NCBI GenBank assembly: GCA_017645785.1
Contig: JAGCNW010000041.1
Coordinates: 62,001 to 126,000 of the forward strand
Length of the DNA: 64,000 nucleotides
Direction of reading: 5' to 3'
From: Treponema sp.
GTDB lineage: Bacteria > Spirochaetota > Spirochaetia > Treponematales > Treponemataceae
Within the stretch, counting starts at the first letter, position 1. Each line of letters starts with the position of its first letter. The position numbers and the translations under genes were made by a program. Shown piece after piece: positions 1-7,704 of the stretch. The notes beneath the pieces are model-generated. The model had not been told where the DNA came from and did not search any database. It worked only from the letters and a program-made list of their open reading frames with translations.

Positions 1-2
1 CC

Positions 3-194
3 CTGGTCTGCGCTTACGGCATTTACGCCTTCATTGCCCGCGGAGTCTGGAAATATCTTATCCTCCAGCAGCAGTTTTTCTTCTTCGACCTGGAACGCGG
101 CTACATTCTCTTTGCAATCGATTATATTTCTATTATCATTTTGTTTGCTACAATTTCACATTTAATAGCATCAAGATTAAAAAAGAATCGATAG
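3..194 (+). CDS. C-terminal end of a DUF4405-like membrane protein (partial)
   Basis: An open frame runs in from the left edge and stops at 192-194, giving about 63 residues. It begins LVCAYGIYAF, continues through the aromatic stretch QQQFFFFDLERG, and ends in a hydrophobic helix followed by the basic tail RLKKNR. This pattern resembles the C-terminal end of DUF4405 family membrane proteins, which are related to the cytochrome b561/haem-binding membrane fold. The N-terminus and any haem-ligand histidines lie outside the window, so the family call is tentative. The reading frame itself is convincing because its codon use is good and the stop is followed by a new Shine-Dalgarno site. Confidence 0.6.
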   Translation: MVCAYGIYAFIARGVWKYLILQQQFFFFDLERGYILFAIDYISIIILFATISHLIASRLKKNR

Positions 195-209
195 ATCAGG
201 AGGACCAAA

Positions 210-278
210 ATGGCAATTGAACGTTTTGTTTCTGATGATAAAATCCCTGAGCAGGATAATAGGTTTATAAGAAAGTAA
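210..278 (+). pseudogene. 22-codon gene stub behind a strong ribosome binding site
   Basis: ATG at 210 is preceded by AGGAGG at 198-203. It opens a 22-residue frame, MAIERFVSDDKIPEQDNRFI plus RK, stopped by TAA at 276. The next gene downstream points the other way. A strong ribosome site in front of so short a frame suggests the 5' end of a truncated gene, originally co-transcribed with the membrane protein before it. The parent gene is not recognised. A genuine micropeptide is the alternative. Confidence 0.4.
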
Positions 279-293
279 ACTGCTGCTGAATGT

Positions 294-803
294 TCATTCG
301 TACCGAGAGTTTGATATCCCGGCACCGCTAGAAGCTTCGCTGCAAGTCTGTGGCGCGGTTGCTGATTTTTTTGCATCCATTCTCATATAGCGGCTTCGCT
401 CGACGAAACCGCAGCTTTCCCAGAATTTAACCGCCGGCTCGTTCCATGACAAAACTTCGATGTCAACCTTATCTGTTTTCAGTTCTTCAAGCAAAAGTTT
501 TAGGGCTGCACGGCCTTTGCCCTGCCGTCTGAAATTTCTGTCGATGTAAAACTGCCTAAGATACAGGGGATTTGAACTGTGCCGAACAAGCGCATAGCCT
601 GTGATTCCGTCATTCTCCATAAAAAAATAGGCGGCATAATCACTTTCAAGAAAACCTTGCATCCGAGCTTTCAGCTCTTCAATATTCATCGTGTTGTCGC
701 TTTTTTCGTCTTCGATGAGCCGCTTGTTTAATTGAGCCAGTTTTTCAACATCTGAAAGCGAGCATTTTTTTATCAGCATACCATCAACAATGTACTGCTT
801 CAT
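294..803 (-). CDS. GNAT family N-acetyltransferase
   Basis: A protein of about 169 residues that would transfer an acetyl group from acetyl-CoA to an amine on an unknown substrate. The acetyl-CoA pyrophosphate loop is visible as FRRQGKGRAAL after strand FYIDRNF, with the typical late segment WNEPAVKFWESCGFVERSRYM. The frame is open upstream to 917, but those 38 codons are a fragment of a different gene (C_GCAxxG_C_C family). The start at ATG 803 (MKQYIVDGML) is therefore preferred; ATG 779 is also possible. The C-terminal 20 residues are rich in Ser/Ala and look unstructured. Confidence 0.8.
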   Translation of the reverse strand: MKQYIVDGMLIKKCSLSDVEKLAQLNKRLIEDEKSDNTMNIEELKARMQGFLESDYAAYFFMENDGITGYALVRHSSNPLYLRQFYIDRNFRRQGKGRAALKLLLEELKTDKVDIEVLSWNEPAVKFWESCGFVERSRYMRMDAKKSATAPQTCSEASSGAGISNSRYE

Positions 804-835
804 AAGTTCATATTCTACTATAAGTATTAATTGAG

Positions 836-905
836 GTAAAGCAGCAACCACCATCTTTGGGCAGAACTCGATGAAGAGTTTATTATCACGACAGTATTGA
901 AACCT
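836..905 (-). pseudogene. 3' fragment of a C_GCAxxG_C_C family gene
   Basis: The minus strand encodes QYCRDNKLFIEFCPKMVVAA, almost identical to the C-terminus of the intact C_GCAxxG_C_C protein at 5597-6046 (QYCRDNKLFTEFCPKMVAAA). Nothing upstream of this segment belongs to that family; the neighbour is a GNAT gene. It is a 70-base relic now fused in frame to the 5' side of the 294-803 acetyltransferase. A third, partly deleted copy lies at 1486-1748. Confidence 0.75.
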
Positions 906-928
906 GATTGCTTTCATTCATGTCCGAC

Positions 929-1471
929 TTACTTTCTTAATCTGTATTCCAGTTGGACATCAAAGGGTTCCGTTTCCGCCAGCGACTCATTGACCTCCTC
1001 CGCAAATGTACATCCAAGCGCCCGGTACGCTGCCTGCGACTCCTTCGAGGAATGTCCAGATATGTAAAGCTTATCCGCCCCAAGCCGCAAAGCCTTTTCA
1101 CATACAATTGAAAAAAGCCTTCTGCCGATGCCCTGATGCCGGAACTCCTCCGAAACCTGAAAACAAATCAGCTGCACATATCGTGCCGTCATTCCAAAAA
1201 TATGATGGGAAAGAGTTGCGAATCCTATGAGCCGATCGCCATTGAACGCGCCAAAGCCCGTCTGGTCAAGGTTCATGTGCCGCGCCACATCCTCTGCGAT
1301 TTCCTGGCATTGCTCCTGTGACCAGTTTTCTTCATAGACATTCGGTACAAGTTTCCAAATATTGTCCGATCTTCTCCAGCACTCGGTGACTGCCTGATGA
1401 CGGACGAAGGAATCCAACGAACGTCCGTTGAAATTGGTCGTGTCTAATCTTTTGTATTGAATATCATCCAT
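929..1471 (-). CDS. GNAT family N-acetyltransferase
   Basis: 180 residues. The acetyl-CoA binding motif is EEFRHQGIGRRLF, followed by a helix and the typical YISGHSSKESQAAYRALGC segment in which the Ser-rich turn and YRALG match the family's motif B. The start ATG at 1471 has GGGG about ten bases upstream. The substrate cannot be predicted. The sequence is clearly different from the acetyltransferase at 294-803, so the two are not recent duplicates, even though each is preceded by a fragment of the same C_GCAxxG_C_C gene. Confidence 0.85.
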   Translation of the reverse strand: MDDIQYKRLDTTNFNGRSLDSFVRHQAVTECWRRSDNIWKLVPNVYEENWSQEQCQEIAEDVARHMNLDQTGFGAFNGDRLIGFATLSHHIFGMTARYVQLICFQVSEEFRHQGIGRRLFSIVCEKALRLGADKLYISGHSSKESQAAYRALGCTFAEEVNESLAETEPFDVQLEYRLRK

Positions 1472-1485
1472 TTGTCGTTTGCCCC

Positions 1486-1748
1486 TTATCTAGCATGATA
1501 CAGATTTTCCAGAATAATTTCTTCAACTACTTCCTCTGCGGCAGCCACCATTTTTGGGCAGAAGTCGGTGAAGAGTTTATTATCAACGCAAAATTGATGC
1601 CCCTCTTCTGAAGTAATATCGCAGCCCAATAAATCATTGCAAATGTAAGAGCCTCTTCTTCTGTAATCCCACATTCTGTTGCAAAAGCCGCTTCCTTTGC
1701 AATGAGAACCTGCATCTTTTTGTTTTTTTCTGACAATTCGTTATCCAT
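1486..1748 (-). pseudogene. C_GCAxxG_C_C family gene with internal deletion and frameshift
   Basis: The 5' part (start 1748) encodes MDNELSEKNK and then FATECGITEEEALTF, matching residues 26-39 of the intact paralogue at 5597-6046. The frame then shifts. The 3' part encodes GSYICNDLLGCDITSEEG and NKLFTDFCPKMVAAAEEV, matching the paralogue's C-terminus. The middle that should carry the family's GGG..GEVCGA core is missing. The gene cannot make a functional cysteine-rich redox protein. Confidence 0.8.
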
Positions 1749-1836
1749 ATTACATTTATTATAGCATAAGATTTTTAAATTAATATTTTAAATTCACTTG
1801 TGGGCGAAGCTACAGTCTCGCCCAAAGATTGTGATT

Positions 1837-2601
1837 TTAGTTTATTCTCACCTTATCCATCAAGTCTGAATAGTTTTCGCTGATCCACTCCTTAAGCTTT
1901 TCCCTGCTGAACATGGTATCTTCAAAAATCGAAGTATCCGGCTTAAGGACAATCTGAGTTCCGTGCGGAATCGCAGAATCATTAGTTTTGCTTGTAAGAG
2001 AATGCTGAGGAACTCCGCGAATGTAATCCTGTTCGTAGATTTTTCCATTTCGCCAGACAGTTATTGTAAGCTTTTCGCAAAGAGAGTTCACAAGCCTAAG
2101 GTCATCAAAGGGCAGGTCTCCCATCTGTGCATACTCAAGTTTTGTAATCGGCTTCCCTGAAAAAAGATTCTGCAGAACTTCTTCGTGAACCACTCCATCA
2201 TCATCCAGTTTGATTCCACGGCCGTCATCAAAAATCTTAAGGCAATTATCCGACAACAGGCAAAGTTCAACATCCGGAATATCGTACTTCTGCAAATATT
2301 TTTTGATATCTTTTGGAGAAGATCCAAAAAGACTTTTGAACGATCTTGAAAAACCTTCGTGAGATTCAAAGGAATATTTCATGGCAACATCAATTACTTT
2401 CATATCAACAAGCAAATCCTTTATGGAATATTGCAGCTTCCTGATTCGCACATAAGCCGTAATCGGAATGCCATAAAGATCCATAAATTTTCTGCTGATG
2501 TAATAAGGACTGTAACCCATAAAATCAGCGAGTTCCTTTAGCCCAAGTTTGCTTTCAATGTTTTTTTCAACATATTCAAACAGCGGTTTAAAATCGTCCA
2601 T
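1837..2601 (-). CDS. AraC-family transcriptional regulator
   Basis: 254 residues with the DNA-binding domain at the N-terminus. The first helix-turn-helix is LGLKELADFMGYSPYYISRK (about residues 18-38). The second is VIDVAMKYSFESHEGFSRSF followed by the classic F..SPKDIKKY end (about 70-100). The remaining 150 residues form an effector domain ending in a WISENYSDLMDKVRIN helix; it is not recognised. ATG 2601 has GGAGG a few bases upstream. The gene is divergent from the CPBP protease at 2760, which is a likely regulatory target by position. Confidence 0.88.
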   Translation of the reverse strand: MDDFKPLFEYVEKNIESKLGLKELADFMGYSPYYISRKFMDLYGIPITAYVRIRKLQYSIKDLLVDMKVIDVAMKYSFESHEGFSRSFKSLFGSSPKDIKKYLQKYDIPDVELCLLSDNCLKIFDDGRGIKLDDDGVVHEEVLQNLFSGKPITKLEYAQMGDLPFDDLRLVNSLCEKLTITVWRNGKIYEQDYIRGVPQHSLTSKTNDSAIPHGTQIVLKPDTSIFEDTMFSREKLKEWISENYSDLMDKVRIN

Positions 2602-2690
2602 ATTTTTCCTCCAAAAGTTTACACGATAATTGTAGCAGCGATGTTCTTTTACGTCTTGATAACATTTGCGCTTCTATCGCAAAACAGAAG

Positions 2691-2719
2691 TTGTCATTGC
2701 AATTAAAATGGTTTATAGT
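2691..2719 (+). promoter_or_regulatory. Promoter of the CPBP protease gene
   Basis: TTGTCA at 2691-2696 and TATAGT at 2714-2719 are separated by exactly 17 bases. Transcription should begin near 2726, giving a leader of about 34 bases with a GAGGGG ribosome site before ATG 2760. This rules out translation from the earlier in-frame ATG-like codon at 2691. Confidence 0.65.
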
Positions 2720-2759
2720 AAAAAAAACAATTCAAAAGTTTAGAGGGGACGTGTTTATT

Positions 2760-3515
2760 ATGCGAAAAAAAATATGCCGCTATTTAATTATATCCTTTGC
2801 TATAACATATTTGTTCTGGGGCTTAGATATACTTTTAAGTAATTTGGGATTGTATGAGCACCCTGCTTACAATATTGGAATTATTTTCTATATAGTTGCC
2901 GCTTGTGCTCCTGCAATTGCTGCATGTATCCTCTGGCAAAAAGAAAGTGTCGACAACGGCTTAAAATCTATTCTGAAAAAAGTTTTCTGTTTTAATAATC
3001 TTCTTTTGGAATTAATTCTGCTTGCTGTTTTTTTAACAGTCAGATTCGGAATACCATTTCTGTTTGGAGATGTAAGGATTACAGGAAAATTCTGGCAGGT
3101 GCTTGTATTTACTCCTGTAATGTTTTTGTTTGGCGGATTTGAAGAGGTTGGATGGAGAGGATATTTACAACAAGTCTTAGAAAAAAAATGTGGATTCATA
3201 ATCGCCAGCTTAATAAATTTTGCTATCTGGCTTGTGTGGCATATTCCACTTTGCTTTATAAAAGGCACCTACCAGTATTCCGGAAGTTATCTGTGGTTTG
3301 CAATTTCACTGGCAGGTTCGGCTTTTTCAGCAGCGGCCTTGCACAAGGTAAAAGGAAGCATAATACCCTGTATTCTTTTTCATGCAATTGGTAATGCTGT
3401 AGTGAGTTATGGATTATCAATTAACAATGGCACCGGAATTCTGGTGTCCAGCGGACTTCAGGTTCTTCTGGCAATAACGGTATCTGTCATTGAGACGAAC
3501 AGAATTAAAAAATAG
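2760..3515 (+). CDS. CPBP family intramembrane metalloprotease
   Basis: 251 residues, mostly hydrophobic, with about eight predicted membrane helices. All CPBP (Abi/CAAX-protease-like) motifs are present: the catalytic pair in FEEVGWRGYL (EExxxR), the second motif LVWHIPLCF, and the late HAIGN histidine and asparagine. These glutamic intramembrane proteases cleave membrane substrates and are often linked to bacteriocin immunity, but no bacteriocin gene is visible here. The start at 2760 is chosen because the promoter lies over the longer upstream start. Confidence 0.88.
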   Translation: MRKKICRYLIISFAITYLFWGLDILLSNLGLYEHPAYNIGIIFYIVAACAPAIAACILWQKESVDNGLKSILKKVFCFNNLLLELILLAVFLTVRFGIPFLFGDVRITGKFWQVLVFTPVMFLFGGFEEVGWRGYLQQVLEKKCGFIIASLINFAIWLVWHIPLCFIKGTYQYSGSYLWFAISLAGSAFSAAALHKVKGSIIPCILFHAIGNAVVSYGLSINNGTGILVSSGLQVLLAITVSVIETNRIKK

Positions 3516-3824
3516 GAGCAAAAGAGGATGCTCTCTAACAGATAAGGAATATCACGGCGAATCTAAAAAAGCATTTATCTTAAAACTGAAAGATTATTAA
3601 TCAAAAGAGCAATTTTATCCAGTTTTTTAATTCATATTTTTACTACTCTATTTTCAAGAGGTAACAATATGAATAAAGAACTTTAAACTGAGGAGGATAA
3701 GCCTTGGTCCAGTTTTTATAATGGACGCATTCTATATCATCATTTTTTTGCGGTAAGAAATTTCGTTACTCAAAAGATTCAGCTTTCCTTTGCAGTGAAT
3801 TATACATGTTTCTTCACAAACTCT
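3516..3824. other. Intergenic stretch with coding remnants
   Basis: No complete gene. On the plus strand 3526-3600 is coding-like (LTDKEYHGESKKAFILKLKD before a stop), and 3669-3686 is a five-codon ATG frame followed by GAGGAGG. Both look like debris of degraded genes following the CPBP gene. No terminator hairpin is obvious. Confidence 0.35.
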
Positions 3825-4568
3825 TCAATTGATAACAGCTGCTCCCTCCGCATACTTTCCATAACGACTCATAAACTCCTCGTACTCTTCCTGCTCGGTA
3901 ATCCAGATAATGATATTCACTTCCTGAACTCCAAGATTTTTATAGGCCTGCAGACGGGTGTTTCCATCGTTCATTTCAAAACCGTGCTCGACATAGTGGG
4001 CAATGAGAGGCGGCATGTCTGGATCTTTTTTAATTGAATCCTCCAGGGCTGCCACGTGGATTGGCCACCAGTCCTTGTCGATTTTATATTTCATATCTTC
4101 TTCGGGACCTGTGTTACGCTCGAACATATCGGTCGGCATTTTTATTGGACCAATGTAATATCGCTCAAAAAGTTTGAGTCCATCAGAAAAGGGAATATTC
4201 TTTCCTGCATCGTGAAGATAGGTATGAATCCATTCGTCAATTTTATTTTCTTTGGCGAAACTCAAAGCCGAAGAAAGTGTCTTGTTATAATTCAGCATAG
4301 TGCGCTCCTGTTTTGTGTAGACAATATGCTTTACAGAATCGACCGAAAGACAATACTTTTCCGATAGTTGCTCAATAGTCTGGCCGACAGCAAAATCTTC
4401 TTTCATGCTCTGATTCCTTTTTGCAAGATATGCCCTGTAGCCCGAAGATTCACCCCAGGCCTTTTTTTCGTTTTTGGCCGGAATGTAAATCGTCTCGCCG
4501 CTGACATATCGCTGAATCTGCTTCAAAAGATTCTCTGGAAAAATGTCCCATGCATTTCTGTAATTCAT
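3825..4568 (-). CDS. CD3324-like helix-turn-helix protein fused to a ParB-like domain
   Basis: 247 residues in two parts. Residues 1-83 (NAWDIFPENLLKQIQRYVSG, then YIPAKNEKKAWGE and TIEQLSEKYCLSVDSVKHIV) match the small CD3324-type proteins, which carry a Mor-like helix-turn-helix. Residues of about 184-225 (PPLIAHYVEHGFEMNDGNTR, then QAYKNLGVQEVNIIIW) look like the core of a ParB/sulfiredoxin domain, with the conserved DGNTR turn and the LG..EV.. strand. CD3324 proteins are usually about 90 residues and stand alone, so the fusion is unusual. ATG 4568 follows GAGGA. A DNA-binding or regulatory role is inferred. Confidence 0.6.
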   Translation of the reverse strand: MNYRNAWDIFPENLLKQIQRYVSGETIYIPAKNEKKAWGESSGYRAYLAKRNQSMKEDFAVGQTIEQLSEKYCLSVDSVKHIVYTKQERTMLNYNKTLSSALSFAKENKIDEWIHTYLHDAGKNIPFSDGLKLFERYYIGPIKMPTDMFERNTGPEEDMKYKIDKDWWPIHVAALEDSIKKDPDMPPLIAHYVEHGFEMNDGNTRLQAYKNLGVQEVNIIIWITEQEEYEEFMSRYGKYAEGAAVIN

Positions 4569-4738
4569 AAAGTCCTCAATTTCAAAGCGCTTTGTGATTT
4601 TAGAATAACTGATTTTGTAACTGTTGTATATGTTGAGAACGGGTGGAAATATTATTTACATAAAGCAAAATCAACCAGCCTTTGAAAAAATCAAAACATC
4701 GCTTTCCGATATTTTGAAAAAACATTACAATAACAACC

Positions 4739-5485
4739 ATGAATAACAACTTGATTTTTGAAACTGAGCGGGAGATTTCTTCTGCGTTTATTGATTCATC
4801 TGTTCGGATGGATGTGGCTCAGTCTGTTTTGCTTGTACAGGATAATCTTACTGAGGCTTTTAATGCGATGGACTGCGACGGTGTAATTTACCGCGAAAAG
4901 TTTAATGCCTTCTGGGTATTCACAAAAACAAAAGTTCATTTTGAACGTCGGCCAGCCTGGCGCGAAATTATTACAGCCCAAACCTTCCCTATCGATAACC
5001 TGGGAATGAGAACTCATGTTAATACACAATTCATAGATAAAAATGGAAAAAGCCTTCTTGTTGCAAATCAGGAAGCCTGCGTTTTGAGTCTGGAAAATCA
5101 TCGTCCACTCAAAATCACAAATCTTCCATATCCAAAGGAGAATTTTCCTGAGGCCGTTTTTAATGAGTCTTTTGAACGCTTCCCTTCTGATTTTTCTGAC
5201 AGCGACTTTGTCTTTGAGCAGCAGATTCGTTCTTCACAAATTGATATGTCGCACCATATGAATAATATAGAATATATCAAGCTTGCCCTTTGTGTATTTT
5301 CGGATGATTTTCTGCAGTCTCACGAAATCACCGATCTTGAAGTTCACTATACCGGCGAAAGCAAAGAAGGTCAGATTCTTAAGGTCTACAAAAAAGAAGA
5401 TTCAGAAGTTCCCGGCAAGATTTACATCCACATCAAAGAAAGCGACCGTTGCGTTTTTGAATGCTGCGTAAAGTTTGCAAATTAA
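4739..5485 (+). CDS. Acyl-[acyl-carrier-protein] thioesterase
   Basis: 248 residues with the double hot-dog layout of the FatA/bacterial acyl-ACP thioesterase family. Half one contains VHFERRPAWREIITAQTFPI and NLGMRTHVNTQFID. Half two opens with SQIDMSHHMNNIEYIKLAL, whose Asp/His/Asn are the usual catalytic residues. It would release free fatty acids from acyl carrier protein. There is no clear Shine-Dalgarno site; TACAAT at 4726-4731 ends only seven bases before ATG 4739, so the mRNA may be leaderless. Confidence 0.88.
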   Translation: MNNNLIFETEREISSAFIDSSVRMDVAQSVLLVQDNLTEAFNAMDCDGVIYREKFNAFWVFTKTKVHFERRPAWREIITAQTFPIDNLGMRTHVNTQFIDKNGKSLLVANQEACVLSLENHRPLKITNLPYPKENFPEAVFNESFERFPSDFSDSDFVFEQQIRSSQIDMSHHMNNIEYIKLALCVFSDDFLQSHEITDLEVHYTGESKEGQILKVYKKEDSEVPGKIYIHIKESDRCVFECCVKFAN

Positions 5486-5495
5486 GAGTTGTTTT

Positions 5496-5602
5496 ATGTT
5501 CAGACCAATGCGAAGATTTATTTTCACGGCGCAAAAGAAGGCCACAAAATCGACGCCATCAAGAATTATGATAAAGCAAGCTTTTGTGTTTACGATTCAG
5601 GC
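5496..5602 (+). pseudogene. PPOX-family gene fragment with internal deletion
   Basis: ATG 5496 opens MFRPMRR, the start of the intact pyridoxamine-phosphate-oxidase-like gene at 12480. It then jumps to the DNA that in the intact gene encodes FHGAKEGHKIDAIKN and ASFCVYDSG. About 130 bases are missing, and the join falls at a short AAGAT repeat present at both ends of the deleted segment in the intact copy. The reading frame is lost at the join. The fragment ends at about 5602, overlapping the 3' end of the opposing C_GCAxxG_C_C gene. Confidence 0.75.
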
Positions 5603-6046
5603 TCCCTTCTGTTCCAGGATTATTTCTTCAACCACTTCCACTGCGGCGGCCACCATCTTGGGGCAGAACTCGGTGAAGAGTTTATTATCGCGGCAGTATT
5701 GAACGCCTTCTGCGGTACTCACATCGCATCCTAGTAAATCATTGCAGATATAAGAGCCGCATTTTTCTTTAAAGCGGTCCATCATTAAATCATTCACTTT
5801 ATTTGAAAGCTGGCGGCCTTCTGTGTCACTGGCTGCTTTCTGGCCATACAATAATCCTAAAACCATAAGAGCGCCGGTCACAGCTCCGCATACTTCTCCC
5901 TTGCGCATTCCGCCGCCAAAACAGCTTCCAAACCTTAACGCCTCTTCCTCTGTAATTCCGCATTCATCCGCAAAAGCCGCAAGAACCGCCTGGGAACAAT
6001 GCAATTTCTGCGAAAAATAATTTACGGCTTTTTCTCTGTGATTCAT
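5597..6046 (-). CDS. C_GCAxxG_C_C family redox protein
   Basis: 149 residues. The family signature is complete: CFGGGMRKGEVCGAVTGALM in the centre, with further cysteines in CGSYICNDLLGC and in YCRDNKLFTEFCPKM near the C-terminus. These small cysteine-rich proteins are thought to handle redox or metal chemistry; no reaction is firmly assigned. It is the last gene of an operon, five bases after the small thioredoxin, with a permease and an ArsR regulator upstream. That layout points to metal/metalloid or thiol stress. Two broken copies of its 3' end lie at 836-905 and 1486-1748. Confidence 0.88.
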   Translation of the reverse strand: MNHREKAVNYFSQKLHCSQAVLAAFADECGITEEEALRFGSCFGGGMRKGEVCGAVTGALMVLGLLYGQKAASDTEGRQLSNKVNDLMMDRFKEKCGSYICNDLLGCDVSTAEGVQYCRDNKLFTEFCPKMVAAAVEVVEEIILEQKGA

Positions 6047-6051
6047 TTTTC

Positions 6052-6291
6052 CTACCCCAAATAATTTTTAACTTCTGCCACACTTAAAACCTTTCCAGCC
6101 GAAACAATCTTATCATTCACTGCAAGAGCTGGCAGACTCATTACTCCTGTTTCCATAAGCTTCTGCATGTCCGTAATGTATTGAACGTCAGCCGCAACAT
6201 TCATTTCAGCCAGAGCGTCAATCACATTCTGATGTAAAGTCTGGCAACCCTTGCAGCCGCTTCCATAAACTTTAATTGTAAGATTTTCCAT
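6052..6291 (-). CDS. Small thioredoxin/glutaredoxin-like protein (redox-active disulfide protein 2 type)
   Basis: 79 residues with the thioredoxin-fold order: strand LTIKVYG, the active site GSGCKGCQTL (CxxC), a helix, a second strand ADVQYITD, then the cis-proline segment MSLPALAVNDKIV. It fits the small thioredoxin family next to permeases of the UPF0718/ArsP-like group. It lies 18 bases after the permease gene and 5 bases before the C_GCAxxG_C_C gene in one operon, so it probably supplies dithiol reducing power to that pathway. Confidence 0.88.
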   Translation of the reverse strand: MENLTIKVYGSGCKGCQTLHQNVIDALAEMNVAADVQYITDMQKLMETGVMSLPALAVNDKIVSAGKVLSVAEVKNYLG

Positions 6292-6309
6292 TAAATCCTC
6301 CTTAACGAT

Positions 6310-7305
6310 TTATAAAAACAATGCCTGAAAAGCATTAAAAAAATATCCCACAAGAATTATTCCGGCTACGCAGATTGAAACAAAAGTTACCAGCAGCTTT
6401 GTTTTTATCGCCTTTTTAAGCATAATCAGCGAAGGCAAACTCAATGTCGTTACTGCCATCATAAAGCTCAAAACAACTCCCAAGAGCGCGCCCTTCATTA
6501 AGAGGCTTTCAGAAATTGAAATGCATCCAAAAATATCTGCATACAAGGGAATGCCCGCAAAGACTGCAAGAATTACACCAAGCGGATTTTTCCTACCAAG
6601 CAGGCTGACAATCCAGTCCTCAGGAATCCAGTCATGAATTATCGCGCCCACTGCAACACTTAAAAGAATATATGGAAAAACTTTTTTAAGTGTGCCGGCA
6701 ACAGACTGCAATGCAGAAACCAGTCTTTGTTTCTGCGACAGCTTTTCTTGTTCAAGTGAAACGCTTTTTCCATTACGAATAAAATCAGCAACCTGATCTT
6801 CCATATGAAGATGTTCTATTATTGTTCCGCCGGCAACAGCAACTACAAGCCCCAGCACAACATAAGCAATCGCAATCTTCCAGCCAAAAATACTGGTCAG
6901 CAAAATGAGTGAAGCAAAATCAACCATAGGAGAAGAAATCAAAAAACTAAAGGTAACTCCAAGCGGAAGCCCTGCAGTCGTAAATCCCATAAAAAGGGGA
7001 ATTGAAGAACAGGAACAAAATGACGTTACCGTTCCCAAAAGAGCAGCAATTACTCGGGCAGAAAATCCCTTGCAATGTGAAAGTATCTTTTTACTTCTTT
7101 CAGGCGGAAAATATGACTGAATATATGAAATCAAAAATATCAGAACAAAAAGAAGAATTGTGATTTTAATTACATCATAAAGGAAAAAGTGAAGGCTTCC
7201 ACCAAAACGGCTTTCGATATCAAGTCCGGCAGCAGAAAGGATTTTTCCAATCAGTGTATTGAGCCATTGCATTCCAAGAATCTGATTTTGAATAAAACTT
7301 CCCAT
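6310..7305 (-). CDS. UPF0718/DUF318 family permease (ArsP/YraQ-like)
   Basis: About 331 residues with eight or more hydrophobic segments. The family hallmarks are GTVTSFCSCSSIPLFMGF in the first half, where the paired cysteines are characteristic, and FAGIPLYADIFGCISISESL in the second half. Related permeases export organic arsenicals or other thiol-reactive compounds. ATG 7305 is chosen because AAGGA lies ahead of it and it begins just after the arsR stop at 7311; the frame is open further upstream, to 7329, inside arsR. A large cytoplasmic loop lies at about residues 175-205. Confidence 0.85.
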   Translation of the reverse strand: MGSFIQNQILGMQWLNTLIGKILSAAGLDIESRFGGSLHFFLYDVIKITILLFVLIFLISYIQSYFPPERSKKILSHCKGFSARVIAALLGTVTSFCSCSSIPLFMGFTTAGLPLGVTFSFLISSPMVDFASLILLTSIFGWKIAIAYVVLGLVVAVAGGTIIEHLHMEDQVADFIRNGKSVSLEQEKLSQKQRLVSALQSVAGTLKKVFPYILLSVAVGAIIHDWIPEDWIVSLLGRKNPLGVILAVFAGIPLYADIFGCISISESLLMKGALLGVVLSFMMAVTTLSLPSLIMLKKAIKTKLLVTFVSICVAGIILVGYFFNAFQALFL

Positions 7306-7310
7306 AATCA

Positions 7311-7640
7311 CTAATCCTTGCAGCAGCACTTTCCAGCTGATTTTTTTGCGGGTGAAGTTTTGCAGGTAAACTCAGAGACAGAACTCTTGAACTCCGAGAA
7401 CTTTTTGCAGTTTATTGAATAGTATGTCCACTTACCTTCTTTTCTTGAATTGACAAGATTGCAGTCTGTAAGAATCTTCATGTGATGTGAAAGAGTTGGC
7501 TGAGTAATATTAAAAGCGTCAAGAATTTTACAGGCACATAATTCTCCGCCTGTAAGCATTTTAATAATTTGGACTCGGTTTTCATCTCCCAAAGCCTTGC
7601 AGATAAGAGCGATTTCTGATTCGTTCATAGGAAACCTCAT
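7311..7640 (-). CDS. ArsR-family metalloregulator
   Basis: 109 residues with a winged helix. Helix alpha-3 carries ELCACKIL, the As(III)/Sb(III)-type cysteine pair of ArsR proteins (ELCVCDL in the prototype). The recognition helix is TQPTLSHHMKIL and the wing is NSRKEGKWTYYSI. A cysteine-rich tail (AGKCCCKD) may add metal ligands. It heads the operon with the permease, thioredoxin and C_GCAxxG_C_C genes, and an inverted repeat covers its own start, so autorepression relieved by thiophilic metal is the likely control. ATG 7628 is an alternative start. Confidence 0.9.
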   Translation of the reverse strand: MRFPMNESEIALICKALGDENRVQIIKMLTGGELCACKILDAFNITQPTLSHHMKILTDCNLVNSRKEGKWTYYSINCKKFSEFKSSVSEFTCKTSPAKKSAGKCCCKD

Positions 7641-7695
7641 ATTGATGTTTATCTATATGTAATAATATAATCAATAGATAGATATTTGTCAATAT
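7639..7695. promoter_or_regulatory. Probable ArsR operator (inverted repeat)
   Basis: Two arms of the form ATATTGA-N4-TATCTAT face each other on opposite strands, at about 7639-7656 and about 7678-7695. They flank an A+T-rich centre that holds TATAAT/TATTAT-like boxes. The left arm touches the arsR start codon. Position and symmetry fit an autoregulatory operator. Confidence 0.5.
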
Positions 7696-7704
7696 GATAT
7701 TTTA

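Noticed and set aside
294-917. A single 207-residue acetyltransferase starting at 917
   Set aside because: The first 38 codons are a fragment of a C_GCAxxG_C_C gene; the conserved acetyltransferase begins near 803.
2691-2760. CPBP gene starting at 2691
   Set aside because: The -35 and -10 boxes of its promoter lie over these codons.
4569-4738. Coding remnant ending in GWKYYLHKAKSTSL
   Set aside because: The frame looks coding-like at its end but has no start, ribosome site or family match; evidence too weak.
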